Shown piece after piece: positions 22,347 through 30,200 of a DNA stretch of 32,673 nucleotides. The notes under the pieces were generated by a model. That model had not been told where the DNA came from. It ran no database searches and saw only the letters and a program-made list of their open reading frames with translations. Position numbers and translations under genes: made by a program. This DNA is from Anaerolineae bacterium (GTDB taxonomy: Bacteria > Chloroflexota > Anaerolineae > J102): assembly GCA_026991225.1 (NCBI GenBank), contig JALXCB010000194.1:1-32673 (forward strand), in the 5' to 3' direction. How positions within the stretch are numbered: the stretch's first letter is position 1; each line of letters begins with the position of its first letter.

Positions 22347-23927
22347 GCTTCCCGCATCCGTCGGGCTGGCAAACGTTTTTATCGGGAGCGGTGCGAGCTC
22401 GCTCACAGTTGGGCTTTCTTCGAAATGTGTTTGTAACAGGTGATACGCCCGCCAACGGGAAAGGTTCCATGACTGCCACGCGCGCCAGGCGTCATCCTCC
22501 TGCATGCGCTGATAGCGACGACGCAGGTCTTCTTCCACCGCGGGCCTGGCCCCGCGCAGGTTGGGCAGTTCCTCCAGCAGGGCGGGCACGGCGTCTTCGG
22601 ACAGGGTCTGGAAGTAGTAAACGTCCACGGATCGGCTGTTCATGAAGTCGGCCAATTTCCCATGTGCTCGAAAGCGGGCGACGTTCTGGCGGACGATGAA
22701 GGCGTCGGGGTTGAGGAGGTTGAGGGTGAGGATGAAGCCGAAGGCCGCGGTCAGGATGCCAATGGCCAGCCGTCCGGGCGCGATCCACAGGGTGATGATG
22801 AACCAGAGCAGCAGCGCGCCCAGCCAGACCATGAACACATGGGGCAGGAGGCGCATGAGGGTGAATCCGTAAGCGGATTCGTACAGGGCCAGACGTTTGA
22901 ACGCGGAGAGGAGCAGGATGATGGTTAGCGTCAGGAGCAGGGTGGCGGCGAGATTGAAGGCGCGTCGCGCCCGCGGGCTTTCCAGACGGCCCAGGCTGCG
23001 CAAGACGAGGATGACGCCGAAGATAATCAGGGCCGCGATCACGAGCTCGGCGAAGCCGCGGCGGGCGTACTCGGCATAGGTGTAGCCATGCTCGGTGATG
23101 TTGGCGACGCCGCCAAAGAGATAGGCGATCTGAATGATGATGAAGATCAGGAAGAGCAGGTTGGTCAGGATGAGGGGGATGAGGACTTCGATGGGGCCCA
23201 ACCGGGGGGATTGGGACGTTTTCGTGGCTGAGGTGGATGGGGTTTCGGCGATTGCGGGTGCGGGCGTTCTGGTTTGGGCGGTGTAGACCCACGCGCCCCC
23301 CACCAACAGCCCCAGCAGCCCCATGAACAGGAGGCGGACGCTCCGTTCGATGATGGCGTCCAGGACGAAGATGCTTCGCATCATGTCCGCGAAGACCATG
23401 TCCGCCGACATGAGCAGGGGGATGAGGACCAGCAGCAGAGGCAGGGAGATGAGCAAGCCGATCATCACGGCGGGGAGATTGCGCGTGGGCTTTTCGCCGA
23501 GATCGCGTCTGATGGCCCGGCGGCTTTCGCCCAGGAGGAAGACGGCTCCCGACAGGGAGTAGACCATCGCTTCGAGGGGGGCCAAAAGCAGATCGCGCAC
23601 GCGCAGCCCCAGGGTGGCGTTTCGCACCAGGTTGGCGCTGATGAGAACCAGCAGGGCCAGGACGGCGGCGACGTTGAGGAAAATGAGAAAGGCGTTGGCG
23701 CGGATGAAAGCCCAGGCGGCGAACACGAGGACCAGAACGGGCATCCACAAATTGACGGGCATCGGCTGCACCCGTTGCCAACGGAGGGTCAGCGCCAGGC
23801 CCGCCAGCAGCAGGATTGCGTAGATGAGGATGGATATGCCGGGCGTCTTACCCCAAAAAAGCAGGTCGAAGGCCCAACCCAGGCCCAGACCCGCCAGCAG
23901 TAAGCGAACAGGATGGCGGATGGTCAT
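22344..23927 (-). CDS. DUF4173 (DUF4153-like) membrane protein
   Basis: A 527-residue protein with around ten hydrophobic segments and the family's C-terminal signature: LNLLNPDAFIVRQNVARFRAHGKLADF, then VDVYYFQTLSEDAVPALLEELPNL. A cytoplasmic Arg-rich tail follows (LRRRYQRMQEDDAWRAWQSWNLSRWRAYHLL). DUF4173 proteins are uncharacterised inner-membrane proteins; some occur next to transcription regulators and two-component genes, which is also the case here, where a response regulator lies divergently 138 bases away. AAGGAG eight bases before the ATG supports the start. Confidence 0.87.
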   Translation of the reverse strand: MTIRHPVRLLLAGLGLGWAFDLLFWGKTPGISILIYAILLLAGLALTLRWQRVQPMPVNLWMPVLVLVFAAWAFIRANAFLIFLNVAAVLALLVLISANLVRNATLGLRVRDLLLAPLEAMVYSLSGAVFLLGESRRAIRRDLGEKPTRNLPAVMIGLLISLPLLLVLIPLLMSADMVFADMMRSIFVLDAIIERSVRLLFMGLLGLLVGGAWVYTAQTRTPAPAIAETPSTSATKTSQSPRLGPIEVLIPLILTNLLFLIFIIIQIAYLFGGVANITEHGYTYAEYARRGFAELVIAALIIFGVILVLRSLGRLESPRARRAFNLAATLLLTLTIILLLSAFKRLALYESAYGFTLMRLLPHVFMVWLGALLLWFIITLWIAPGRLAIGILTAAFGFILTLNLLNPDAFIVRQNVARFRAHGKLADFMNSRSVDVYYFQTLSEDAVPALLEELPNLRGARPAVEEDLRRRYQRMQEDDAWRAWQSWNLSRWRAYHLLQTHFEESPTVSELAPLPIKTFASPTDAGS

Positions 23928-24028
23928 GCGACGGCTCCTTGGGATGGTTGCTGATGGATATCCCCAGCTTACCCTGTCGCCAGCCCGCTTTCAAGGGCCT
24001 GAATGCCCGATGTCGCGCACTCAGGTGC

Positions 24029-24057
24029 TTGACGAAATGTTCGCCTTGGCGCACAAT
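24029..24057 (+). promoter_or_regulatory. Promoter for leaderless regulator mRNA
   Basis: TTGACG at 24029-24034, a 17-base spacer, CACAAT at 24052-24057, then 7 bases to the ATG at 24065. Transcription would start at or next to the start codon, and no Shine-Dalgarno is present. The aroA promoter has the same geometry. Confidence 0.5.
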
Positions 24058-24064
24058 GATCTTT

Positions 24065-24814
24065 ATGGCAGCCCAATCTTTACGCATTCTCGTGGTCGAA
24101 GACAATCCCCGCCTGCGTCCGGCCCTGTGTCGCGGCCTGGACGCCACAGGCGCGGTGCAGGTCATCGCTTCCTGCGACAGCGGCGAAGACGCGCTGGACC
24201 TGTGCCTGCGCCAGCCGCCCGACGCCATCCTCATGGATGTGCAGCTCGCGGGCGTGATGAACGGCATCGAGGCGGCCGTGGCTATCCGTCGGGAATTCCC
24301 CCGCATGCCCATCGTCTTCTACTCCATCCAGGATGATGACGAGTACTATCGGCAGTTTCGCCGCGCGGGCGTGCTCACCCACTTCGCCTACGTGCGCAAG
24401 TCGAACTATCTCCTGCCCGAGATGCTCATTCCCCTGTTTCGGGATGCGGTGGATGGCCGGAGTTTCATCGATCCCGACATCGCCGACCGGGTGCAGGAGG
24501 TGCAGCGCAAAGACGCCAACGATCCCATGGCCTTGTTGGAGCCCAACGAACGGCAGGTGGCCCGCATGTTGGCCCAGGGGCTGACCAACGAGCAGATCGC
24601 GGCCCGGCTGGGGTTTCGGGACAAGCGCACCATTAGCCGGGTGAACGGGCAGATTTACGCGGCCTGGGACCTGAAGCATTCGGCCGCGGATGAGAAGGTG
24701 GCCCGCACCCGGGCCGCGCTCATCGCCCGTCTGGGCATCCTCATCCATTGGGATGATGAGGGCAACGCCTATGTGCTGAATCAGCAGGATGAGTGGGAGT
24801 TGTGGAGACCATGA
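24065..24814 (+). CDS. Two-component response regulator, REC plus LuxR-like HTH
   Basis: 249 residues from ATG 24065 (MAAQSLRILVVEDNPRLR); the track start at 23939 is upstream of the promoter. The receiver domain has the acidic pair in VVEDN, phospho-acceptor Asp58 in ILMDVQLAGVMNG, the Ser in VFYSIQ and Lys in YVRKSNY. After a linker, LEPNERQVARMLAQGLTNEQIAARLGFRDKRTISRVNGQIYAAW fits a LuxR/GerE-type helix-turn-helix, followed by ~50 extra residues (VARTRAALIARLGILIHWDDEGNAYVLN). It should bind DNA when phosphorylated by the kinase encoded next, whose ATG overlaps its TGA by 4 bases. Targets are unknown; divergent DUF4173 is one candidate. Confidence 0.9.
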   Translation: MAAQSLRILVVEDNPRLRPALCRGLDATGAVQVIASCDSGEDALDLCLRQPPDAILMDVQLAGVMNGIEAAVAIRREFPRMPIVFYSIQDDDEYYRQFRRAGVLTHFAYVRKSNYLLPEMLIPLFRDAVDGRSFIDPDIADRVQEVQRKDANDPMALLEPNERQVARMLAQGLTNEQIAARLGFRDKRTISRVNGQIYAAWDLKHSAADEKVARTRAALIARLGILIHWDDEGNAYVLNQQDEWELWRP

Positions 24815-26913
24815 CCTCGAGTTTTTTCCTCAACTGGGTGCTCATCGCCATCTCCCTGTTCAACGCCATCCTGCTGCTGTGGCTGAGCCTGACCGTCTGG
24901 CTCAACGCGGATCGGCGGTCTCTGGGCGTGATTCTGGCCGCGGGCGGATTTCTCCTGGGATCGTTGTTCTTCGTCAGCCATTCCGCCCTGCTGATGAAGC
25001 GCGGCGCGCTTTATCTGACGCCCAGCACCATCCCCTGGTTCGTGCTGGGGATGGCGCCGGTGGTCATGCTGCCCGCGGCCTGGTATCTGGTCATCCTCTG
25101 GCATGCGGGCTATTGGGATGATCCCCAATCCCGGCTTCATCGCCGTCATCGTCCCTGGCTGTGGTTGATGATGGGGATTCTCCTCGCGGCGCTGGTCAGC
25201 CTGGCCCTCATGGGCATCCCCCATCTGCCCCTGCTGCATCGACTTACCCCCGTCATCTGGCCGGAGCGGGAGCTGCTGCGCTACCCCATCTTCGGCATCC
25301 CCATGACCACCGCGGCCTTCCCCGTCTACGTGCTGCTGGCCATGCTCCTTTCCCTGGACGCCATCCGGCATCCTGAGCCCAGCCGTCGTTTGATGGGGGA
25401 TGAGGCCCGGCGCCGGGCCCGGCCCTGGCTCATGGCCGCGTCTATTTTGTTGCTGCTGGTGGCCGTCGTCGTCGCTTTTGTGATTTTGTGGACGGTGCCT
25501 CGGACCCGCGCGCCCAACGGCCTCTACATCTTCACGCAGGAGACGCTGAACGCCATCGGCCTGCTCGACCTCACCGCAGAAGCGCTGATCGCCGGGGTTA
25601 TCCTCATGCTGGGGCAGGCCATGGCCGCGTACGAGTTGTTCACTGGCAAGGCTCTGCCCCGTCGCGGGCTGGCTAATCAGTGGCGGCGGGCGTTGCTGCT
25701 GGCGGGCGGATTCGGCGTCGTGGCGGGCGGGCTGCTGACTTTGGATCGACCGCCCATCTACATTGCCCTGTTTTCGGCTTTGCTTGTGGCCGCGTTCGCC
25801 GCCCTGTCGGGCTGGCGCATCTTTCACGAATGGGATCGCAGCATGCAGCAACTGCGCCCTTTCGTTTCCAGCCAGCGTTGGTACGATTCTCTCACCGCGA
25901 ATCGATCGGCCCGGTCCCCTGATCCCTTTCTGGCCCTGTGTCGCGACCTGCTGGATACTTCCATCGCCTACCTCATCCCCTCGGGGCCGCTGGCTCCTTT
26001 CGTGCCGCCGCGTAGCTACCCGCCCGACCGCCCCATTCCCGAAACAGGAGAGCTGCTCCAGCGGCTGCAGGAGGATGCGCTGGCCGTTCCCATCGATCCC
26101 GTCCGGTATGAGGGCTGCGCATGGGCCATTCCCCTGTGGAGCGAGCGGGGACGCATTGGCGTCATGTTGGTGGGCCCGCGGCGGGATGGCGGGCTGTACG
26201 CCCGGGAGGAGATGGAGATCGCCCGGGCCACGGGCGAGCGTCTCATCGACGCCGAGGCCAGCCTGGCGCTTTCACGACGCCTGATGGCGTTGCAGCGAGA
26301 GCACATGGCCGCGACGCAATTGCTGGACCAGCGCACCCGCCGCATCTTGCATGATGACGTGCTGCCCCTCATCCACACGACCATGCTCGCCCTATCGGCC
26401 AACGAGGATCCCGCGCGGGTCATGGAGAAGCTCTCCCGGGCGCATCAGAATATCGCAAACCTGTTGCGCGATCTGCCCGCCATCACCACGCCCGACATCG
26501 CCCGCCTGGGCTTCATCCCGGCGCTACGCCGCCTCATCGAGACCCAGTTTGGCCGCAGTTTCGACGCCATTCACTGGCAGGTGGATGAGGATGCGGCTCG
26601 GGCGCTGGATCAGCTCAATCCTCAGGCCCAGGAGGCCATGTTCTACGCGGCTCGGGAGCTGGCGCGCAATGCCGCCCGTCACGCTTTTCCCGAAGGGAAC
26701 GGCGCGTCGCGGGAGCTGCGCGTCCGGGCGTGGCTGGGCGAGGGCGTGGTGCAGCTGGTGGTGGAGGATAACGGCGTGGGCATGCAGGTTGGGGGCGAGC
26801 AGGGACGCGGCCTCAGCCTCCACGGCGCGCTCATGGCCATCGCGGGCGGGTCTCTGGCCCTGGAAAGCGCGCCAGGCCACTACACCCGCGGCATCCTGCA
26901 AATGCCGGTTTGA
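24811..26913 (+). CDS. Membrane sensor histidine kinase
   Basis: 700 residues from ATG 24811, which overlaps the regulator's stop (ATGA) and has GGAG just upstream; the track's GTG at 24793 is less likely. The N-terminal ~350 residues hold about seven hydrophobic helices, with no periplasmic domain of size. A GAF-like region follows (to ~residue 490: LAVPIDPVRYEGCAWAIPLWSERGRIGVMLVG). The dimerisation helix carries His514 in RTRRILHDDVLPLIHTTMLAL, a HisKA_3-like box. The HATPase has the N-box AARELARNAARHA, G1 VEDNGVGM and G2 GRGLSLHGALMAIAGGSL. The signal may be membrane-borne or hydrophobic (inference). It works with the response regulator encoded upstream. A repeat island follows the gene. 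Confidence 0.9.
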   Translation: MTSSFFLNWVLIAISLFNAILLLWLSLTVWLNADRRSLGVILAAGGFLLGSLFFVSHSALLMKRGALYLTPSTIPWFVLGMAPVVMLPAAWYLVILWHAGYWDDPQSRLHRRHRPWLWLMMGILLAALVSLALMGIPHLPLLHRLTPVIWPERELLRYPIFGIPMTTAAFPVYVLLAMLLSLDAIRHPEPSRRLMGDEARRRARPWLMAASILLLLVAVVVAFVILWTVPRTRAPNGLYIFTQETLNAIGLLDLTAEALIAGVILMLGQAMAAYELFTGKALPRRGLANQWRRALLLAGGFGVVAGGLLTLDRPPIYIALFSALLVAAFAALSGWRIFHEWDRSMQQLRPFVSSQRWYDSLTANRSARSPDPFLALCRDLLDTSIAYLIPSGPLAPFVPPRSYPPDRPIPETGELLQRLQEDALAVPIDPVRYEGCAWAIPLWSERGRIGVMLVGPRRDGGLYAREEMEIARATGERLIDAEASLALSRRLMALQREHMAATQLLDQRTRRILHDDVLPLIHTTMLALSANEDPARVMEKLSRAHQNIANLLRDLPAITTPDIARLGFIPALRRLIETQFGRSFDAIHWQVDEDAARALDQLNPQAQEAMFYAARELARNAARHAFPEGNGASRELRVRAWLGEGVVQLVVEDNGVGMQVGGEQGRGLSLHGALMAIAGGSLALESAPGHYTRGILQMPV

Positions 26914-26940
26914 ATGCGTATACACGCTTCTCCTCATAGC

Positions 26941-27070
26941 GAGGCAAAAACCACGAAGACACGACGACACGAAGGGGTAAGTAGCAGGTGGGAGGTAGCA
27001 GGTAGCAGGTGAAAAGCCTCTTATTGAGCAGACTTGCCGCTTGCGACCTGCAAACTTGCAAACCTGCATT
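26941..27070. repeat. CACGAAG half-element and GTAGCAGGT word palindrome
   Basis: AACCACGAAGACACGACGACACGAAGG is followed by GTAGCAGGTGGGAGGTAGCAGGTAGCAGGTG, with the inverted CTTGCGACCTGCAAACTTGCAAACCTGC further on. The CACGAAG arm lacks its opposing arm here; an opposing arm with the usual terminal end sits 700 bases downstream at 27769-27818. Confidence 0.5.
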
Positions 27071-27086
27071 GGCTTCGTTCCTTCGA

Positions 27087-27768
27087 GCGGGTGCGTCCCA
27101 AATTATGGGCGGGTTGCGTCTGACGCCCCGGAGGTGAACTCCGGGCTAGAGGCTGTTATGCACTTTTCCGCCCTCAAAGGTCAGGATCGCCGCATCGGAG
27201 GTTGAAATTCGCCGCAGATAACGCGGATAAAGCAGATTTCCGCGGATTTTTTCAAAAGGATGCCATCTTTTTTCCGTAACAATCCGTGTTGATCCGTCGC
27301 ATCAGCCTCATCCGTGGCGAATTGAAACGCACGTCACCCACAAAATCACGCCAAATTGGCGATAAGTTCATAACAGGCTCTAGTAACGACGCCCCCTCAA
27401 GGGGGCTTTCCGAGCCAGCCCGCGCCCAAAGCCGGGTTCACCCGGCGTGGTTTTGTAGCCCGGCGCTTCAGCGCCGGGTGGAGCCCGCATGACCGAATTC
27501 CTGATGACAACGCGATTGGCCAAAATTTTAGGACGCACCCCTTTCTCTCGGGTGCGTCCCAAATGGGCGCGTTGCGTCTGACGCCCCGGAGGTGAACCTC
27601 CGGGCTAGAAACGACGCCCCCTCAAGGGGGCTTTCCGAGCCAGCCCGCGCCCAAAGCCGGGTTCACCCGGCGTGGTTTTGTAGCCCGGCGCTTCAGCGCC
27701 GGGTGGAGCCCGCATGACCAAATTCCTGATGACAACGCGATTGGCCAAAATTTTAGGACGCACCCCTT
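27087..27768. repeat. Repeat island with a 159-bp near-exact direct duplication (family F)
   Basis: 27385-27543 and 27610-27768 are the same 159-bp sequence with a single mismatch that I can find (GACCGAATTC versus GACCAAATTC). Each holds hairpins CCCCCTCAAGGGGG, CCGGGTTCACCCGG and GGCGCTTCAGCGCC, and ends TTTTAGGACGCACCCC. GGGTGCGTCCCAAAT at 27087 and 27550 faces GGACGCACCC at 27531 and 27756 as a 10-bp inverted terminal pair. 27107-27155 and 27563-27610 duplicate the GGAGGTGAACCTCC hairpin. 27210-27320 has degenerate GCAGATAACGCGGATAA and AATCCGTGTTGATCCGTCG words. No gene is credible in 26914-27842. Confidence 0.8.
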
Positions 27769-27818
27769 CGAGCCTTCGTGGCTTTTGGCGGCCTAAAGTC
27801 AAGTACGTTAGCAGTTAC
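27769..27818. repeat. Right half of a CACGAAG element
   Basis: GAGCCTTCGTGGCTTTTGGCGGCCTAAAGTCAAGTACGTTAGCAGTTAC matches 6793-6842 with one clear difference (C to A). It joins directly to the end of the family F duplication, so one has inserted next to or into the other. Confidence 0.7.
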
Positions 27819-27842
27819 ATCGAATTTCAGAATGACTTCAGT

Positions 27843-28577
27843 TTAGGGACGGGAGGGTGCGATGTTGTACACGACGACCACCCACAGCGCGTTTTCGGGG
27901 CTGAACATCCCTACGGAACGCGGATACAAATACACCAGAACCCGGTAGGGATGCTGCGCAACCTGCTTGACCAAGGTGACATCCTGAACGGACTCCCATG
28001 CGCGCACGCCGCTTGTTTCATCAACACCCTGGACGCCTGGTCCAATTAGCACATCCAAACTCTCGGGGTGCGAAGACAACCGCTTTCCCTGACCGATTTT
28101 CTCCGCAGGCAGGGGCGTGGCGGGAAAAAGCTGCTCGCCCGCGCCTGACCACACGATACTGCCCGCGAAATTCAGCAGCCCGCTGCATCGATGCATGATG
28201 GCGAATCCGCCAAAATCGCCGGGTTCTATTTCCAGCACCGCCAGATCATGAACATGTTTGATTTCAAACCCCATGACTTTCTGAGGTCGACCATGCTCGT
28301 CAGTCACGACCTGATACGTCCAGTATGCACCCACGGCATCGAAAAAACCGCTGGCTTTCTTCAGCAGGATGTCGTCGGACAAAGGAGCGTGGAGTTCGTC
28401 ACAGGCCGTTTGTTTGCGAGCATAGAGACGTTGAAATTGGAAGGTTTGAAAGTCCAATACGACCATCCCCACGTTGGCGAAGTGCGGGTCCACGTCGAAG
28501 GTGGTTTGGGATCGGCTTTGGCAAGCGGTCACCAACAAAATGGCGGTACATGCCAGAAGCAATCCTAAGCGTTTCAT
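27843..28577 (-). CDS. Hypothetical lipoprotein
   Basis: About 244 residues. I chose ATG 28577 (MKRLGLLLACTAILLVTAC) because GGAG is seven bases before it; ATG at 28580 or 28583 is possible, and the track start is not credible. The N-terminus is a lipoprotein signal with lipobox LVTAC. No family is recognised. The mature part shows TFDVDPHFANVGMVVLDFQTFQFQRLYARKQ, a short Cys-containing segment (AIMHRCSGLLNFAGSIVWSG) and a beta-rich end (YRVLVYLYPRSVGMFSPENALWVVVVYN). It is the last gene of the aroA-protease-lipoprotein series, starting 33 bases after the protease stop, so it may act with the protease outside the cytoplasm. Function unknown. Confidence 0.72.
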   Translation of the reverse strand: MKRLGLLLACTAILLVTACQSRSQTTFDVDPHFANVGMVVLDFQTFQFQRLYARKQTACDELHAPLSDDILLKKASGFFDAVGAYWTYQVVTDEHGRPQKVMGFEIKHVHDLAVLEIEPGDFGGFAIMHRCSGLLNFAGSIVWSGAGEQLFPATPLPAEKIGQGKRLSSHPESLDVLIGPGVQGVDETSGVRAWESVQDVTLVKQVAQHPYRVLVYLYPRSVGMFSPENALWVVVVYNIAPSRP

Positions 28578-28610
28578 CATCATTCTCCAAATCGTGAAAG
28601 CCATCTTCCC

Positions 28611-30200
28611 TCAGGGTTGAAGGGCAGCGGGGAAGGTTTGGATCATCGGCAGGAAGGCGCGGTGGGGGTTCAGCGCCGTGCGGGCGTTGGCGACGCCCCA
28701 GCCGTAACCATTGTTGGGGATGGCGTCGGGGGCGTCGCCGCCACAGCCCTGGGCGGAAGTGTGCGGGTCGGCGGTGGTGGTGAGCCAGGCGCGGATGCGT
28801 TCGGGATGGCCTTTGAGGTCGGGGCGGGCGGAGAGCAGCAGTGCAGCCACGCCCGCAACATGGGGCCCGGCCATGCTCGTGCCGCTGGAACTGCCGTAGC
28901 GGTTTCCGGGAATGCTGGATACGACGGAGACGCCCGGGGCGCTGATGTCGGGCCCGGCGCGGGTCTGGCCGTCGTAGGTGACGGGCCCCCGGCTGCTGAA
29001 GCTGGCCAGATTGTCATTGCTGTCGGTCGCGCCTACGGTAAACGCTTTGGGATAGATGGCGATGGGATCGCGGATGGAGCCGCAGGAAGGGCCGCTGTTC
29101 TGGGCGGAGGCGACCACCAGGATGCCCGCGGCGTCGGCCGCGTTCAGGGCCGGTTCGATGACATCCAGATTCTCGGGTTTGCAGCCCTCATCCGGGGGAC
29201 AGCTCCAGGAGTTGTTGATGATGTCGGGGGCTTTGGCGGGATCGTCGTCGGCGGTTGGATCGCCGCCGATGGGCCAGGGGGCGACGAACCATTGGAAGCA
29301 TTCGATGTAGGTGGAGGGCATGCCCCAGCCCCGCTCCATGTTGCGACAGCCGATCCAGCGGGCGCCGGGCGCGATGCCGATGGGGTGCGCTGCGGCCTGG
29401 GGCCAGTCTGCGGCGTCGGGGGCAAGGTCGTTACCCACCATCGTGCCCATGGTATGCGTGCCGTGCCCGTAATCGTCGCAGGGTTCGGGCGAATCGAGTC
29501 CGCAGGGGTTGTCGCCGGAGAGGTTGGGGTTCAGTTCGTGGATGGCGTCGTGCCAGTTGTAGTCGTGGGAAACGGCGTCCGCGCTCGCATCGTAGCCGCG
29601 ATAGGCCCGCTTGAGGGTCTCGTGAGTCCAATCGTAGCCGGTGTCCTGGCCTGCGACCACAACGCCCTCGCCGGTGACGCCCTGCACCCAGGCCCAGGGC
29701 GCTTCCACCCGTTCGATGCCCCAGGGGATGGTTCCTGAGGCGGTCTGGATGGCGGTCGACGGTTCGGGGTGAGGGCCCGCGGCCCGAAAAGGCGCGTTGG
29801 AAGTGACTCGACGCACCTGTGAGAGGCGCAAGAGCTGGTTCAATTGCCCGGCATCCACCTGCACCCGCACCGCATTCACCACCCAAAAGGGTTGATAGTT
29901 CATGCCCATGCGGTCCAATTGCGCCAGGAGAGGGCGTTGGGTGGCGGCGGCGTGTTTTTGCAGTGTGTCGACGACCCAGCGCCCGCGAGCGGTTTTGTCG
30001 GGCAGGGCGTAGGCGGGATCAAGATCGGCCTGGGGTAGCTGGATGATGACGTCCGCCTTGCCCCGGGCGTCCAGCTCCTCCCAGACGGAGGCGGTCACCC
30101 GCGGGTCGGGCGGAGGCGCGGCCATGAGCGAACCGTCGGTTGCGAGCAAGAACAAACCGGCGAGAAAAACCAGCAGAGCAAATGACAATTGTTGTTTCAT
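28611..30200 (-). CDS. Secreted subtilisin-like serine protease (S8)
   Basis: 529 residues. An N-terminal signal peptide (MKQQLSFALLVFLAGLFLLATDGSLMAA) is followed by an I9-like pro-region (VIIQLPQADL...LLAQLDRMG... VNAVRVQVDAGQLNQLLRLSQVRRV). The S8 catalytic triad is intact: Asp186 in AGQDTGYDW, His246 in DDYGHGTHTMGT, and Ser442 in GSSSGTSMAGPHVAG, with Asn368 (ASAQNSGP) as oxyanion residue. Six Cys in the catalytic part suggest disulfides, in line with export. The layout is closest to bacillopeptidase F-type subtilases. The ATG overlaps the aroA stop by 4 bases (ATGA), an unrelated partner by function but clearly cotranscribed. A lipoprotein gene follows. Confidence 0.93.
   Translation of the reverse strand: MKQQLSFALLVFLAGLFLLATDGSLMAAPPPDPRVTASVWEELDARGKADVIIQLPQADLDPAYALPDKTARGRWVVDTLQKHAAATQRPLLAQLDRMGMNYQPFWVVNAVRVQVDAGQLNQLLRLSQVRRVTSNAPFRAAGPHPEPSTAIQTASGTIPWGIERVEAPWAWVQGVTGEGVVVAGQDTGYDWTHETLKRAYRGYDASADAVSHDYNWHDAIHELNPNLSGDNPCGLDSPEPCDDYGHGTHTMGTMVGNDLAPDAADWPQAAAHPIGIAPGARWIGCRNMERGWGMPSTYIECFQWFVAPWPIGGDPTADDDPAKAPDIINNSWSCPPDEGCKPENLDVIEPALNAADAAGILVVASAQNSGPSCGSIRDPIAIYPKAFTVGATDSNDNLASFSSRGPVTYDGQTRAGPDISAPGVSVVSSIPGNRYGSSSGTSMAGPHVAGVAALLLSARPDLKGHPERIRAWLTTTADPHTSAQGCGGDAPDAIPNNGYGWGVANARTALNPHRAFLPMIQTFPAALQP

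Noticed and set aside
22492-23781. 429-aa minus ORF
   Set aside because: Frame-shifted shadow of the DUF4173 gene, Pro/Arg/His-rich.
27380-27802. Two related minus ORFs of 60 and 65 aa (MRAPPGAEAPGYKTTPGEPG)
   Set aside because: They are translations of the duplicated hairpin repeat; similarity comes from the DNA duplication, and no start signals are seen.
26914-27842. Insertion sequence or structural RNA gene in the 930-bp gene-free island
   Set aside because: No transposase frame and no tRNA/rRNA-like sequence seen; the content is explained by repeats.
28617-29738. 373-aa plus ORF
   Set aside because: Antisense shadow of the subtilisin-like protease.
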